DNA of 10,590 nt, from positions 1 to 10,590 of the forward strand of contig JALVFB010000180.1 of the NCBI GenBank assembly GCA_027030295.1, read 5' to 3'. Shown piece after piece: positions 1 through 6,327 of this stretch. The stretch comes from Hyphomicrobiales bacterium (lineage in GTDB: Bacteria; Pseudomonadota; Alphaproteobacteria; Rhizobiales; Aestuariivirgaceae). Under the pieces are notes generated by a model that was given only the letters and a program-made list of their open reading frames with translations, did not search any database and had not been told where the DNA came from. A program made the translations under genes and the position numbers. Position 1 is the first letter of the stretch. Every line of letters begins with the position of its first letter.

Positions 1-193
1 TTCTCGGTGGCCCCCACAGGATGAGCGACGGCAGGCGGCCGCCGGCCAGGAGCTTCGTCAGCACGCCTTCCGGGCCGGTGAGGTGCGCCTGGCCCACCAC
101 TTCCGCCAGCGATTTCGGCCGCAGCATGTCGGCCAGCGGGCGGGAAGCGTCGCCGGCGGCGCCGAAAAGCGATGTTTCGTCGTTCGCAGTCAT
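1..193 (-). CDS. rarA: RarA (MgsA) replication-associated recombination AAA+ ATPase, N-terminal fragment
   Basis: Only the first 64 codons are in the window; the gene continues past the left edge. RarA/MgsA/WRNIP1 proteins are AAA+ ATPases that act at stalled replication forks with SSB and the recombination machinery. The visible stretch has the family's N-terminal signature: [18 protein letters not shown] (about residues 18-35), then a region matching the usual 'GxLHSMILWGPP' lead into the Walker A loop, here SLILWGPP at about residues 56-63. The ATG complementary to 191-193 is chosen because nearby upstream ATGs are in other frames; a short GGAG lies just before it, closer than ideal. The last full codon is AGA (Arg64), where the family nearly always has Gly (GPPG); this is at the very edge and could be real or an error. 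The gene is divergent from lemA across 109 bp. Confidence 0.85.
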   Translation of the reverse strand, partial: MTANDETSLFGAAGDASRPLADMLRPKSLAEVVGQAHLTGPEGVLTKLLAGGRLPSLILWGPPR

Positions 194-302
194 GCTCCAT
201 TCATCATTCGGGTTGTAAGGGAATACGCGACCGGTTGCCCGCGCAACGCTTTTGCGGCACCCTGCATGGGTGATTCCTCTTTCATATCAGGGGATTTTCA
301 AA
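194..302. promoter_or_regulatory. Divergent intergenic region between rarA and lemA
   Basis: These 109 bp must hold the 5' control signals for both rarA and lemA. Short dyads are visible: CGCAA/TTGCG at 242-246 and 252-256 (5-nt spacer) and CACCC/GGGTG at 258-262 and 268-272 (spacer TGCAT, itself nearly symmetric). They could be operator half-sites or chance in GC-rich DNA. I see no convincing -35/-10 pair. The lemA ribosome binding site AGGGGA is at 289-294. Confidence 0.35.
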
Positions 303-869
303 ATGGTGCAACTCATTCTGCTGGGCATCGTGGCCGCCGTCGCTCTTTACGCCATCGCCGCCTACAACCGGCTGGTGAAGGCGCGGCAGATGGTGCGCGA
401 GGGATGGTCGGGCATCGACGTGCAACTGAAGAAGCGCGCCAACCTGATCCCCAACCTGGTGGCGGCGGTGAAGGGCTACATGAGCCACGAGCGCGATCTG
501 CTGGAACGCATCACCGAACTCAGGGCAAAGGCCAGCGGCATGAGCGACGCCACGCCGCGCCAGCGCTCCGCCGTGGAGCAGGAGCTGTCCTCGCTGCTGG
601 GGCGCATCTTCGTGGCGGTGGAGAACTATCCCGACCTGAAGGCGAACGAGAACGTGCTGGAATTGCAACGTCAACTCAATCAGATAGAGGATGATATTCA
701 GATGGCGCGGCGCTATTACAACGGCGCGGTGCGCGAAAACAACATCCTGGTGGAATCATTCCCCTCCAACATCATCGCCAAGCTGTTCCATTTCACCAAG
801 GCCGAATATTTCGAACTGGAAGACGAGGCGGCGCGGCAGGTGCCGAAGGTGGATCTGCAACCTTCCTGA
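303..869 (+). CDS. lemA: LemA family membrane-anchored protein
   Basis: A 188-residue LemA-family protein, the usual length. Residues 2-20 form one hydrophobic N-terminal segment (VQLILLGIVAAVALYAIAA), a membrane anchor that leaves a helical domain on the outer face in the family model. The family hallmarks are present: W35 followed by DVQLKKRANLIPNLVAAVKG (about residues 39-58), ENYPDLKANE near 107-116, and the C-terminal block FPSNIIAKLFHFTKAEYFE at 153-171. An ATG at 303 is chosen over an in-frame start at 252 because AGGGGA (289-294) sits 8 nt upstream and the protein then begins directly with its membrane segment. It lies 21 bp upstream of a DUF2207 protein; LemA genes are often next to DUF2207 or TPM-domain genes, so the two probably work in the envelope together. 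The biochemical role of LemA is not established. Confidence 0.93.
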   Translation: MVQLILLGIVAAVALYAIAAYNRLVKARQMVREGWSGIDVQLKKRANLIPNLVAAVKGYMSHERDLLERITELRAKASGMSDATPRQRSAVEQELSSLLGRIFVAVENYPDLKANENVLELQRQLNQIEDDIQMARRYYNGAVRENNILVESFPSNIIAKLFHFTKAEYFELEDEAARQVPKVDLQPS

Positions 870-890
870 GTTTTGCGAAAGTTCCGATTC

Positions 891-2858
891 ATGAACGCCA
901 CCCTGCGCACGTTCCTGCTCTGCCTGCTGGCGTTGCTGGCGCTCGCTTCGCCGGTGCGGGCGGCGGAATCCATCAACGGCTTTCGATCCATCATGAAGGT
1001 TCTGCCGGACGGCACCCTTCGGGTGACGGAACACATCAGCGTCATCGCCGAAGGCCGGCTGATCCGCCACGGCATTTTCCGAGACTTTCCACTGCTGTTC
1101 CGCAAGAAGGACGGTGCCATCGGCCAAGTGGGCTTCAGGGTGCGCAAGGTGCTGCTGGACGGCAAGCCGGCGCCCTGGTTCATCCGCCACCCGACCGCGG
1201 GGGTGGCGCGCATTTTCATCGGCGACAGGGATGCCTTCATCTCGCATGGGCTGCACACCTATACCATCGTCTATGACACCTGGCGGCAAATCCGCTTTTT
1301 CGACAAGCGCGACGAGCTGGTATGGAACGTCACGGGGTCCTATTGGGCCTTCCCCATCCGTTACGCCCGGATGGTGGTGCGCCTGCCCGGCAAGGCGCCC
1401 ATTCTCGCCTCCGCCACCTATACCGGCAGACCCGGTGAAAAGGGGCGTGACGCCCGGGTGCTGATGGCCAGCGACGGCGTCTTCGAGGCCGAGACGCTGC
1501 GGCCTCTTTCTCCCGGTGAAGGCTTCACCATCGCCATCGCCTTTCCGAAAGGGGTGGTGGCGGAGCCGCCGCGCTGGCGGCGTCTGCTGTGGCGGGCGCA
1601 GGACCTGATTGGCCCGTTGTGGCTGCTGGCGGGTGTGGGCGGGCTGTCCACCTTTTTCGTGATCGCCTGGTATCGGCATGGGCGCGACCCGGCGCCCGGC
1701 GCGATATTTCCGCGCTGGGAGCCGCCGGCGGACATTTCCCCGGCCATGGCGCACTGGCTGAAGGGAGAGGCCGGCGTCAAGGGGCCGGAGGTGCGCCGGG
1801 CGTTCATCGCCGCGCTCGTCTCGCTGGCGGTGAAGGGATACATCGAGATAGAGCGCAAGGGCGGATTGCTGCTGCTGCGGCGCAAACGTCCATCGGATGC
1901 CAGCCTGCCGCCCGGCGAACAGCTTCTCATGCGCGACCTGTTCGGATTCAGCGATTCCTTTCTGCTGGGCCCCAGCAATGGCCTGCGCCTGCGCAGAACC
2001 TTGCGGGAATTCGCCCGCACCATCGAAGAGGAGATCGAACGGGCCTGGCTGCGCAAGAACCGGCGGCATTTCTTCATCGGTCTCGTTCTGGCGGCGCTGA
2101 TCATCGTCGGACTCGCGGTGCTGGCCGCCTCCGGCCATGCCTCGGCGAAAACAACCCTCATCATGGCGGGCTTTCTGGCGGTGCCGCTGTTTCTCATCTC
2201 CCTGCTGGTGATGGAACTGTGGCGCAAGCGCGGATGGCGGCGCTGGCTGGCGGTGCCGCCGGTGGCCGTGGCGCTGGCGGCGCTGGGTGGCATCGTGGGC
2301 GTCGTATTGCGCAACATGCCCAACGACGGCCTCTTTCTGCCCGACGGCTGGCGGCTGGCGGTGTTTCTGGGGCTGCTGGCGCTGCCCGCCATTCTCCTCG
2401 CCATGTGGCATCTGCTGCCGCGCCCCACCGTGGCGGGGCGGCGCATGCTGGATGCGCTGGAGGGACTGGCGATGTTCATCGACGTGGCGGAACGCCCGCG
2501 CATGAACCGGCGGCAGGTGAAAAAGGCGCCAGGCATGTCGCCCGAGCTGTTCGAGAAACTGCTGCCCTGGGCCATCGCGCTGGGGCTGGAAAAACCATGG
2601 TCGGAGGCATTTCATCACTGGCTGACCAACGCCGCGGTGAAGGGTGCGCCGGAGGCGCTTTCCTGGCAGCCGGGCTGGTATCATGGCCACCGTGACGACA
2701 TCTTCGACATCGACACCGACACGGGTCTCGTCGGCGGGCTGGACGGCGGCATCGTCAACGCCATGCCCATGCCCAGCGCCGGCACCTCAGGTTTCGGCGG
2801 CGGCGGCGGCGGCGGAGTCGGCGGCGGCGGCGGTGGTGGCGGCGGCGGCGGCTGGTGA
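891..2858 (+). CDS. DUF2207 family membrane protein with glycine-rich C-terminal tail
   Basis: A 655-residue exported membrane protein of the DUF2207 type. From the ATG at 891 the N-terminus is a signal peptide ([21 protein letters not shown], residues 4-24) with a likely cut after VRA-A. About residues 28-230 form the extracytoplasmic DUF2207 domain, including the typical GIFRDFP. A membrane span follows at about 238-262, then a cytoplasmic stretch carrying a winged-helix-like segment ([22 protein letters not shown]), then four further spans near 394-416, 421-443, 452-475 and 489-511. The protein ends in Gly7-Val-Gly11-Trp (codons 2796-2855), a tail style known from DUF2207 and TPM-domain proteins. 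A TTG at 873 could start the protein 6 codons earlier; neither start has a strong ribosome binding site, and 891 gives the cleaner signal peptide. It probably forms a transcription unit with lemA. Function is unknown; a role with LemA in the envelope is inferred. Confidence 0.88.
   Translation: MNATLRTFLLCLLALLALASPVRAAESINGFRSIMKVLPDGTLRVTEHISVIAEGRLIRHGIFRDFPLLFRKKDGAIGQVGFRVRKVLLDGKPAPWFIRHPTAGVARIFIGDRDAFISHGLHTYTIVYDTWRQIRFFDKRDELVWNVTGSYWAFPIRYARMVVRLPGKAPILASATYTGRPGEKGRDARVLMASDGVFEAETLRPLSPGEGFTIAIAFPKGVVAEPPRWRRLLWRAQDLIGPLWLLAGVGGLSTFFVIAWYRHGRDPAPGAIFPRWEPPADISPAMAHWLKGEAGVKGPEVRRAFIAALVSLAVKGYIEIERKGGLLLLRRKRPSDASLPPGEQLLMRDLFGFSDSFLLGPSNGLRLRRTLREFARTIEEEIERAWLRKNRRHFFIGLVLAALIIVGLAVLAASGHASAKTTLIMAGFLAVPLFLISLLVMELWRKRGWRRWLAVPPVAVALAALGGIVGVVLRNMPNDGLFLPDGWRLAVFLGLLALPAILLAMWHLLPRPTVAGRRMLDALEGLAMFIDVAERPRMNRRQVKKAPGMSPELFEKLLPWAIALGLEKPWSEAFHHWLTNAAVKGAPEALSWQPGWYHGHRDDIFDIDTDTGLVGGLDGGIVNAMPMPSAGTSGFGGGGGGGVGGGGGGGGGGGW
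2796..2852 (+). repeat. GGC trinucleotide tract encoding poly-glycine
   Basis: Nineteen consecutive codons are GGN except for one GTC: six GGC and a GGA, the GTC, then eleven codons of which nine are GGC and two GGT. Such a tract can slip during replication, and its G-rich strand may form secondary structure. It encodes the tail of the DUF2207 protein just before the terminal Trp and stop, so length changes in multiples of three would alter only the tail. Confidence 0.85.
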
Positions 2859-2868
2859 ACGCCTTCCC

Positions 2869-2897
2869 TTGACACAGAAGCGGCGGTGCGTCATAGG
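2869..2897 (+). promoter_or_regulatory. Probable sigma-70-type promoter of rpmG
   Basis: A perfect TTGACA -35 element at 2869-2874 is followed after 17 bp by CATAGG (2892-2897), a partial match to the -10 consensus. It lies 10 bp after the DUF2207 stop and 61 bp before the rpmG start, which suits independent, strong expression of a ribosomal protein gene. Only the -35 is strong on its own. Confidence 0.55.
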
Positions 2898-2958
2898 CTT
2901 TGCCACCAATGGCGCGGGATGCGCCCGACATTCGATGCATGCGAGCAGAGGACAGGTC

Positions 2959-3126
2959 ATGGCCAAGGCAACGACCATCAAGATCAAGCTGGTGAGCACC
3001 GCCGGCACGGGGTATTACTACGTGACCAAGAAAAACACGCGCAACATGCCGGAGAAGATGGTGAAGCGCAAATATGATCCGGTGGCGCGCAAGCACGTGG
3101 AGTTCCGCGAGGCCAAGATCAAGTGA
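2959..3126 (+). CDS. rpmG: 50S ribosomal protein L33
   Basis: A 55-residue L33, a small protein of the large ribosomal subunit located near the E site. It has the alphaproteobacterial form: [20 protein letters not shown] at the N-terminus, [20 protein letters not shown] in the middle, and a [16 protein letters not shown] end. It lacks the Cys pairs of zinc-binding L33 variants, so it is the zinc-independent type. Purine-rich AGAGGACAGG (2947-2956) just before the ATG serves as ribosome binding site. It appears monocistronic: its own TTGACA promoter lies upstream and a strong intrinsic terminator begins 29 bp after the stop. Confidence 0.97.
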   Translation: MAKATTIKIKLVSTAGTGYYYVTKKNTRNMPEKMVKRKYDPVARKHVEFREAKIK

Positions 3127-3155
3127 ATGTCGCGGAACCAACGCGAAGACGAAAG

Positions 3156-3184
3156 AACCCCGCCGGATGGCGGGGTTTCATTTT
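3156..3184 (+). terminator. Intrinsic terminator after rpmG, possibly bidirectional
   Basis: AACCCCGCC (3156-3164), a 4-nt loop GGAT, and GGCGGGGTT (3169-3177) form a perfect 9-bp stem, followed by TTCATTTT. This is a classic rho-independent terminator for rpmG. Read on the minus strand the same stem is followed by CTTTCG, a weaker U tract, so it might also stop transcripts arriving from divK-pleD. Confidence 0.9.
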
Positions 3185-3218
3185 GCCATTCATACCAAGC
3201 CGCGCAAAGGTTGACCGA

Positions 3219-3292
3219 TGAAACCGCCCCGCGCCCCTAAGGCCCTTGTTTTTCATAATTTGGGGGCTGGATGGGGGCGCGGGGCGGTTTCA
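3219..3292. repeat. Perfect 19-bp inverted repeat with 36-nt spacer
   Basis: The left arm TGAAACCGCCCCGCGCCCC (3219-3237) is exactly complementary to the right arm at 3274-3292. The 36-nt spacer (3238-3273) is AT-richer in its middle (TTGTTTTTCATAATTT) and holds a weaker inner pairing of GCCC (3242-3245) with GGGC (3264-3267). It sits in the convergent gap between rpmG and pleD, 50 bp beyond the pleD stop, and would fold into a very stable hairpin in either transcript or a cruciform in DNA. No T tract follows on either strand, so it is not a textbook intrinsic terminator. It could be a 3'-end-protecting hairpin for pleD mRNA, a transcription barrier, or a copy of a dispersed repeat. Confidence 0.9.
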
Positions 3293-3342
3293 CCGCTCAG
3301 ACAGTTTGCAATCCGGCATCATGCGCGGAACGGACGCATCGG

Positions 3343-4710
3343 TCAGGCGGCCTTCTGGCGCACCACGCGGTTGCGGCCCTGCTGCTTGGCCGTGTAGAGC
3401 GCCTCGTCGGCCCGCTTGAGCAGGCTTTCCAGCGTGTCTTCCTTTTTCTCGAAGCTGGCCAGACCGATGGAAATGGTGATGTGCAGATCCAGCTCGCCAT
3501 CATCGGTGGTGATCTTCACCGGCTGGCCGGCCACGGCGCGGCGCAGGCGCTCCGCCACCTGCTGAGCCATGCGCACATCGGCGCCGGGCAGCAGCACGGC
3601 GAATTCCTCGCCGCCGATGCGGCAGATCACATCCAGCCTCCTGAGCTGCTTCTTCAGCCGCGCGGCGACCTCGCGCAACACCTCGTCGCCGGCGTCGTGA
3701 CCCCAGGTGTCGTTCACCTTCTTGAAATAATCCAGATCCATCACCAGCACCGACAGCGCCTTGCCACGTTGCCCGGCCTCTTCCACCATGGCGCGGCCGT
3801 GGGTGTTCATGTAGCGCCGGTTGTAAAGGCCGGTGAGCGGATCGACCATGGCATAGGTCACGGACTGGCGCACGTTCTCGCGCAGCCGCTGGATGTAGCG
3901 CCAGCGGCGCAGCTGGATGCGGATGCGCGCCTCCAGTTCCTCCAGCGACACGGGCTTGAGCAAATAGTCGCTGGCGCAGATCTCCAGCGCGTGCAGCAGC
4001 TCCTTCTGGTGCCCGTCTTCCATCAGCAGGATCACCGGCAGCTGCCGTCCGTTCTCCAGCGAGCGGATCTGCGAACAGATGCGCAGGGCGTCATGGCCCT
4101 TCAGCGGCAGCTCCAGCATCACCATGTCCACGGTGCCATGGCGCACCTGATCCAGCAACATCACCGGATCCTCGAACAGGCGCACGTTGTGGCGCCCGCG
4201 CAGCCAGTCGATCAGCCGTTGGTCGCGCCCCTCGCGGTTCAGCAGCAGCGCCAGGCGGGCCGGGCGCTCCTCCTCGCTCTCCAGCCGCGTGTCCAGCAGC
4301 AGCTCGTCGCCGATGCTGCTCTCCAGCTCGTCCAGCAGAAACTTGAAACGCACCAGCGCCCGCAGGCGGGTCAGCAGCGCCGCCTCGTCGATGGGCTTGA
4401 CCAGATAGTCGTCGGCGCCGGCCTGAAAGCCCTTGATGCGGTCTTCCGGCTGATCCAGCGCGGTGATCATGATGATGGGCAGATAGCGCGTGTGCGGATT
4501 GGACTTGATGCGCCGGCAGACCTCGAAACCGCTCATGTCCGGCATCATGACGTCCAGCAGCATGATGTCGGGCTTGACGCGCTGCACGGCGTCCAGCGCC
4601 TCCGAGCCGTTCATGGCCGTGAAAACCTCGAAATATTCGGCCTCCAGCAATGCCTGCAACAGGCGCACATTGGCCGGCACGTCATCCACTATCAACACAC
4701 GGGCGCTCAT
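3343..4710 (-). CDS. pleD: PleD-type response regulator diguanylate cyclase (REC-REC-GGDEF)
   Basis: A 455-residue PleD: two receiver-like domains and a GGDEF domain, making cyclic di-GMP from two GTP when phosphorylated and dimerised. In Caulobacter it drives the swarmer-to-stalked transition at the cell pole. REC1 (about 1-120) has the full active site: D9/D10, phospho-acceptor D53 (LLDVMMPD), T83 and K105. REC2 (about 150-265) is degenerate: the acceptor position is Glu200 (MVMLE), although the later Lys252-Pro is kept, so it is probably the dimer adaptor. The GGDEF domain (about 285-455) has DPLTGLYNRRY, the catalytic GGEEF at 366-370, and RRLD at 357-360, five residues before it, which is the RxxD product-inhibition site. 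The start is 4 bp after the divK stop, so translation is probably coupled. Length and architecture match the Caulobacter protein, as I remember it. Confidence 0.95.
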   Translation of the reverse strand: MSARVLIVDDVPANVRLLQALLEAEYFEVFTAMNGSEALDAVQRVKPDIMLLDVMMPDMSGFEVCRRIKSNPHTRYLPIIMITALDQPEDRIKGFQAGADDYLVKPIDEAALLTRLRALVRFKFLLDELESSIGDELLLDTRLESEEERPARLALLLNREGRDQRLIDWLRGRHNVRLFEDPVMLLDQVRHGTVDMVMLELPLKGHDALRICSQIRSLENGRQLPVILLMEDGHQKELLHALEICASDYLLKPVSLEELEARIRIQLRRWRYIQRLRENVRQSVTYAMVDPLTGLYNRRYMNTHGRAMVEEAGQRGKALSVLVMDLDYFKKVNDTWGHDAGDEVLREVAARLKKQLRRLDVICRIGGEEFAVLLPGADVRMAQQVAERLRRAVAGQPVKITTDDGELDLHITISIGLASFEKKEDTLESLLKRADEALYTAKQQGRNRVVRQKAA

Positions 4711-4714
4711 TGCC

Positions 4715-5122
4715 TCAACCTTTCAGAAATTCGGCCACCGTCTCCAGAAAATGGCTCACCGAAATGGGCTTGGAAATGTAGGCCTCGCAGCCACTGGCGC
4801 GAATCTTCTCCTCGTCTCCCTTCATGGCGAAGGCGGTGACGGCGATCACGGGAATGTGCCGCAGCTCGTCGTCCGCCTTCAGCCACTTGGTGACATCGAT
4901 GCCGGAAACCTCCGGCAACTGGATGTCCATGAGAATGAGATGCGGCCGGTGCTCACGGGCCAGATCCAGCGCCTTCATGCCGTCCTGGGTCTGGAAAACC
5001 TCATAGCCCTGGGCCTCCAGCAGGTCCGTGAACAGCTTCATGTTCAGCTCGTCGTCTTCCACGATGAGCACGCGGCTCGGCTGCCCCGGACGCATGCCTG
5101 TGTTCTCGTTCGTGTTCGGCAT
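4715..5122 (-). CDS. divK: DivK single-domain response regulator
   Basis: A stand-alone receiver domain of 135 residues from the chosen ATG. DivK is the diffusible response regulator phosphorylated by DivJ and dephosphorylated by PleC; it acts through DivL to inhibit the CckA-CtrA pathway. The acidic pocket is E22/D23/D24, the phospho-acceptor is D66 ([10 protein letters not shown]), with T96 and K118 (YISKPIS). Blocks such as [20 protein letters not shown] and [14 protein letters not shown] are close to Caulobacter DivK. The start is uncertain: ATG at 5122 has CAGGG about 10 nt upstream; a TTG at 5143 or an ATG at 5095 are alternatives. The last would give a length closer to the 120-125 residues usual in the family, but it lacks a good ribosome binding site. 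It is first in a divK-pleD operon. Confidence 0.95.
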   Translation of the reverse strand: MPNTNENTGMRPGQPSRVLIVEDDELNMKLFTDLLEAQGYEVFQTQDGMKALDLAREHRPHLILMDIQLPEVSGIDVTKWLKADDELRHIPVIAVTAFAMKGDEEKIRASGCEAYISKPISVSHFLETVAEFLKG

Positions 5123-5358
5123 GTATGCTACACCCTGTTTCAAGGCTTCAGGCTCCCTGCAGACCCCGGAGGAACGAAGGCTCGTCCAACCGGTGTTACG
5201 CCATTACCCACTCAACGATTGGCACTGTAGCAGGCAGCCGTGTTGAAAGCGTTAGCATGGAAGGTTAGCGAACCCTTCCGTGCTTGCGTTGCATTGCGCA
5301 TAAATCGTAAACCCTTTCTCAACCCTTGCTCCACGGCATACGATATCATGCACGCGAG
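5123..5358. promoter_or_regulatory. Divergent control region between divK and the DUF3572 gene
   Basis: These 236 bp separate two divergent operons. Visible elements: a direct repeat GTTAGC at 5251-5256 and 5264-5269 (13-bp period); an imperfect dyad GGAAGGTT/AACCCTTCC at 5259-5266 and 5271-5279 with one bulged base; and AACCCTT three times, at 5271, 5310 and 5321, the last two one helical turn apart. TTCTCA (5316-5321) with TACGAT (5339-5344) at 17 bp is a possible weak promoter facing right. I see no TTAA at all, hence no canonical CtrA site (TTAA-N7-TTAA), and no GANTC methylation site, both of which might be expected near divK. Confidence 0.4.
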
Positions 5359-5634
5359 ATGAAAAACACACCCGAAAAAACAGATATTTCCGTGCTGGGG
5401 CTGCAAATGCTGACGTGGCTGGCGCAGGAGCCGGAACGGCTGGCGGCCTTTTGCGACGCCACGGGATATACGCTTGATTCACTCAAATCCTCGATCGGGG
5501 AACCGGAAACGGCGCTGGCGGCGCTGGAATACCTGCTGGCGGACGAATCCCTGCTGCTGCATTTCTGCACGGAAACGGGCACGCCGCCCGGCGCGCCCCT
5601 GCAAGCGTGGCAACGCTGGCAGCATGGAGGGTGA
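5359..5634 (+). CDS. DUF3572 domain-containing small protein
   Basis: A 91-residue acidic protein of the DUF3572 family, found mainly in Alphaproteobacteria and without known function. The pattern fits: a helical start (ISVLGLQMLTWLAQEPERLAAFC, split by the WLA core), DATGYTLDSLKSSIGEP, then AALEYLLADESLLLHFCTETG near 65-85. There is no signal peptide or membrane segment, so it should be cytoplasmic. The ATG at 5359 is the only good start in frame; no strong ribosome binding site precedes it (only GCGAG), and a weak candidate -10 at 5339-5344 lies so close that a near-leaderless message is possible. It ends 3 bp before the HAD gene, whose ribosome binding site GGAGG lies in its last codons, so it probably leads a three-gene operon. 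Confidence 0.85.
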   Translation: MKNTPEKTDISVLGLQMLTWLAQEPERLAAFCDATGYTLDSLKSSIGEPETALAALEYLLADESLLLHFCTETGTPPGAPLQAWQRWQHGG

Positions 5635-5637
5635 GCC

Positions 5638-6327
5638 ATGGATTCCATCACCCGCCAACAGGTGCGCCGCCTGAACCTGTCGCCGCACGCGCCGCTGCTG
5701 ATATGCGACGTGGACGAGGTGGTGGTGCGGTTCATCGACACGCTCGATGGCTGGCTGGCGGCGCAGGGGCTGCGGCTGCACGCGGATTCCTGGGCGCTGG
5801 AGGGCAACATCCGGCGCGCCGACGGCACGGCCATCGCGGGCGAGGCGTTCCTTCAACTGCTGGAGCGCTTCTTCGCCGAACGCACCCATGCCATGCCGCT
5901 GCTCGAGGGGGCGGCGGAGGCGCTGCACGGGCTGGCGCGAAAGGGGGCGCAGGTCGTGCTGCTGTCCAACATTCCGCACGCCCATTTCCAGGCGCGACGG
6001 CGCAACCTGCTGGGTCACGGGCTGGATTTTCCGCTGCTGACCAACTCCGGCCCCAAGGGGCCGGCGGTGCGGGCGCTGGCTTCCATGGTGCGGGCGCCGG
6101 TGGCGTTCATGGACGATCATCCGGACTTCCTGCATTCGGCGCACGAACTGCTGCCCGGCCGGGTGCATCTGTTGCACTTCGTGCCGGATTCGCCCTTCAC
6201 CCCCCACTTGCCACCGCTGGAGGCGCCGCATGTGGTGGTGCGCGACTGGGCGGAGGCCGGGGCCGTGCTGGAGAGGTTGCTGTTGCGCGCGACGCATCAT
6301 CACTCCCTGTCAGGAGAAACCCCATGA
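5638..6327 (+). CDS. HAD-superfamily hydrolase (phosphatase-like)
   Basis: A 229-residue haloacid dehalogenase superfamily protein. All four motifs are in order: motif I ICDVDEVVV with nucleophile D24 and acid/base D26; motif II LLSN with S110; motif III K140 (SGPKG); motif IV MDDHPD with D159/D160 for magnesium. The roughly 85 residues between motifs I and II give space for a helical C1-type cap. These features predict a cytoplasmic Mg-dependent phosphatase acting on a small phosphorylated metabolite; the substrate cannot be read from sequence. Translation starts at ATG 5638 with a strong GGAGG (5626-5630). The stop overlaps the start of the fructokinase gene as ATGA (6324-6327), so the two are translationally coupled, which hints at related sugar or sugar-phosphate substrates (inference). 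Confidence 0.85.
   Translation: MDSITRQQVRRLNLSPHAPLLICDVDEVVVRFIDTLDGWLAAQGLRLHADSWALEGNIRRADGTAIAGEAFLQLLERFFAERTHAMPLLEGAAEALHGLARKGAQVVLLSNIPHAHFQARRRNLLGHGLDFPLLTNSGPKGPAVRALASMVRAPVAFMDDHPDFLHSAHELLPGRVHLLHFVPDSPFTPHLPPLEAPHVVVRDWAEAGAVLERLLLRATHHHSLSGETP

Noticed and set aside
756-2690. A 644-codon minus-strand open frame across lemA and the DUF2207 gene
   Set aside because: It is antisense to two recognised genes and reads as Arg/His/Gln/Pro-rich low-complexity protein without any domain.
2796-2852. Glycine tract as a CRISPR-like or tandem repeat array
   Set aside because: It is a simple trinucleotide repeat inside a reading frame with no spacers.
2644-2958. In-frame upstream extension of L33
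   Set aside because: The extension is antisense-like low complexity within the DUF2207 gene and its glycine tract; L33 is 55 residues and starts at 2959.
3271-4839. A 522-codon plus-strand open frame across pleD
   Set aside because: It lies fully antisense to the well-supported pleD and divK genes, is rich in His/Gln/Ala as expected of a shadow frame in GC-rich DNA, and matches no family I recognise.
5607-6323. Upstream in-frame extension of the fructokinase frame
   Set aside because: The open frame runs through the HAD gene, but the AGGAG before 6324 and the match of the N-terminus to Mak fix the start there.
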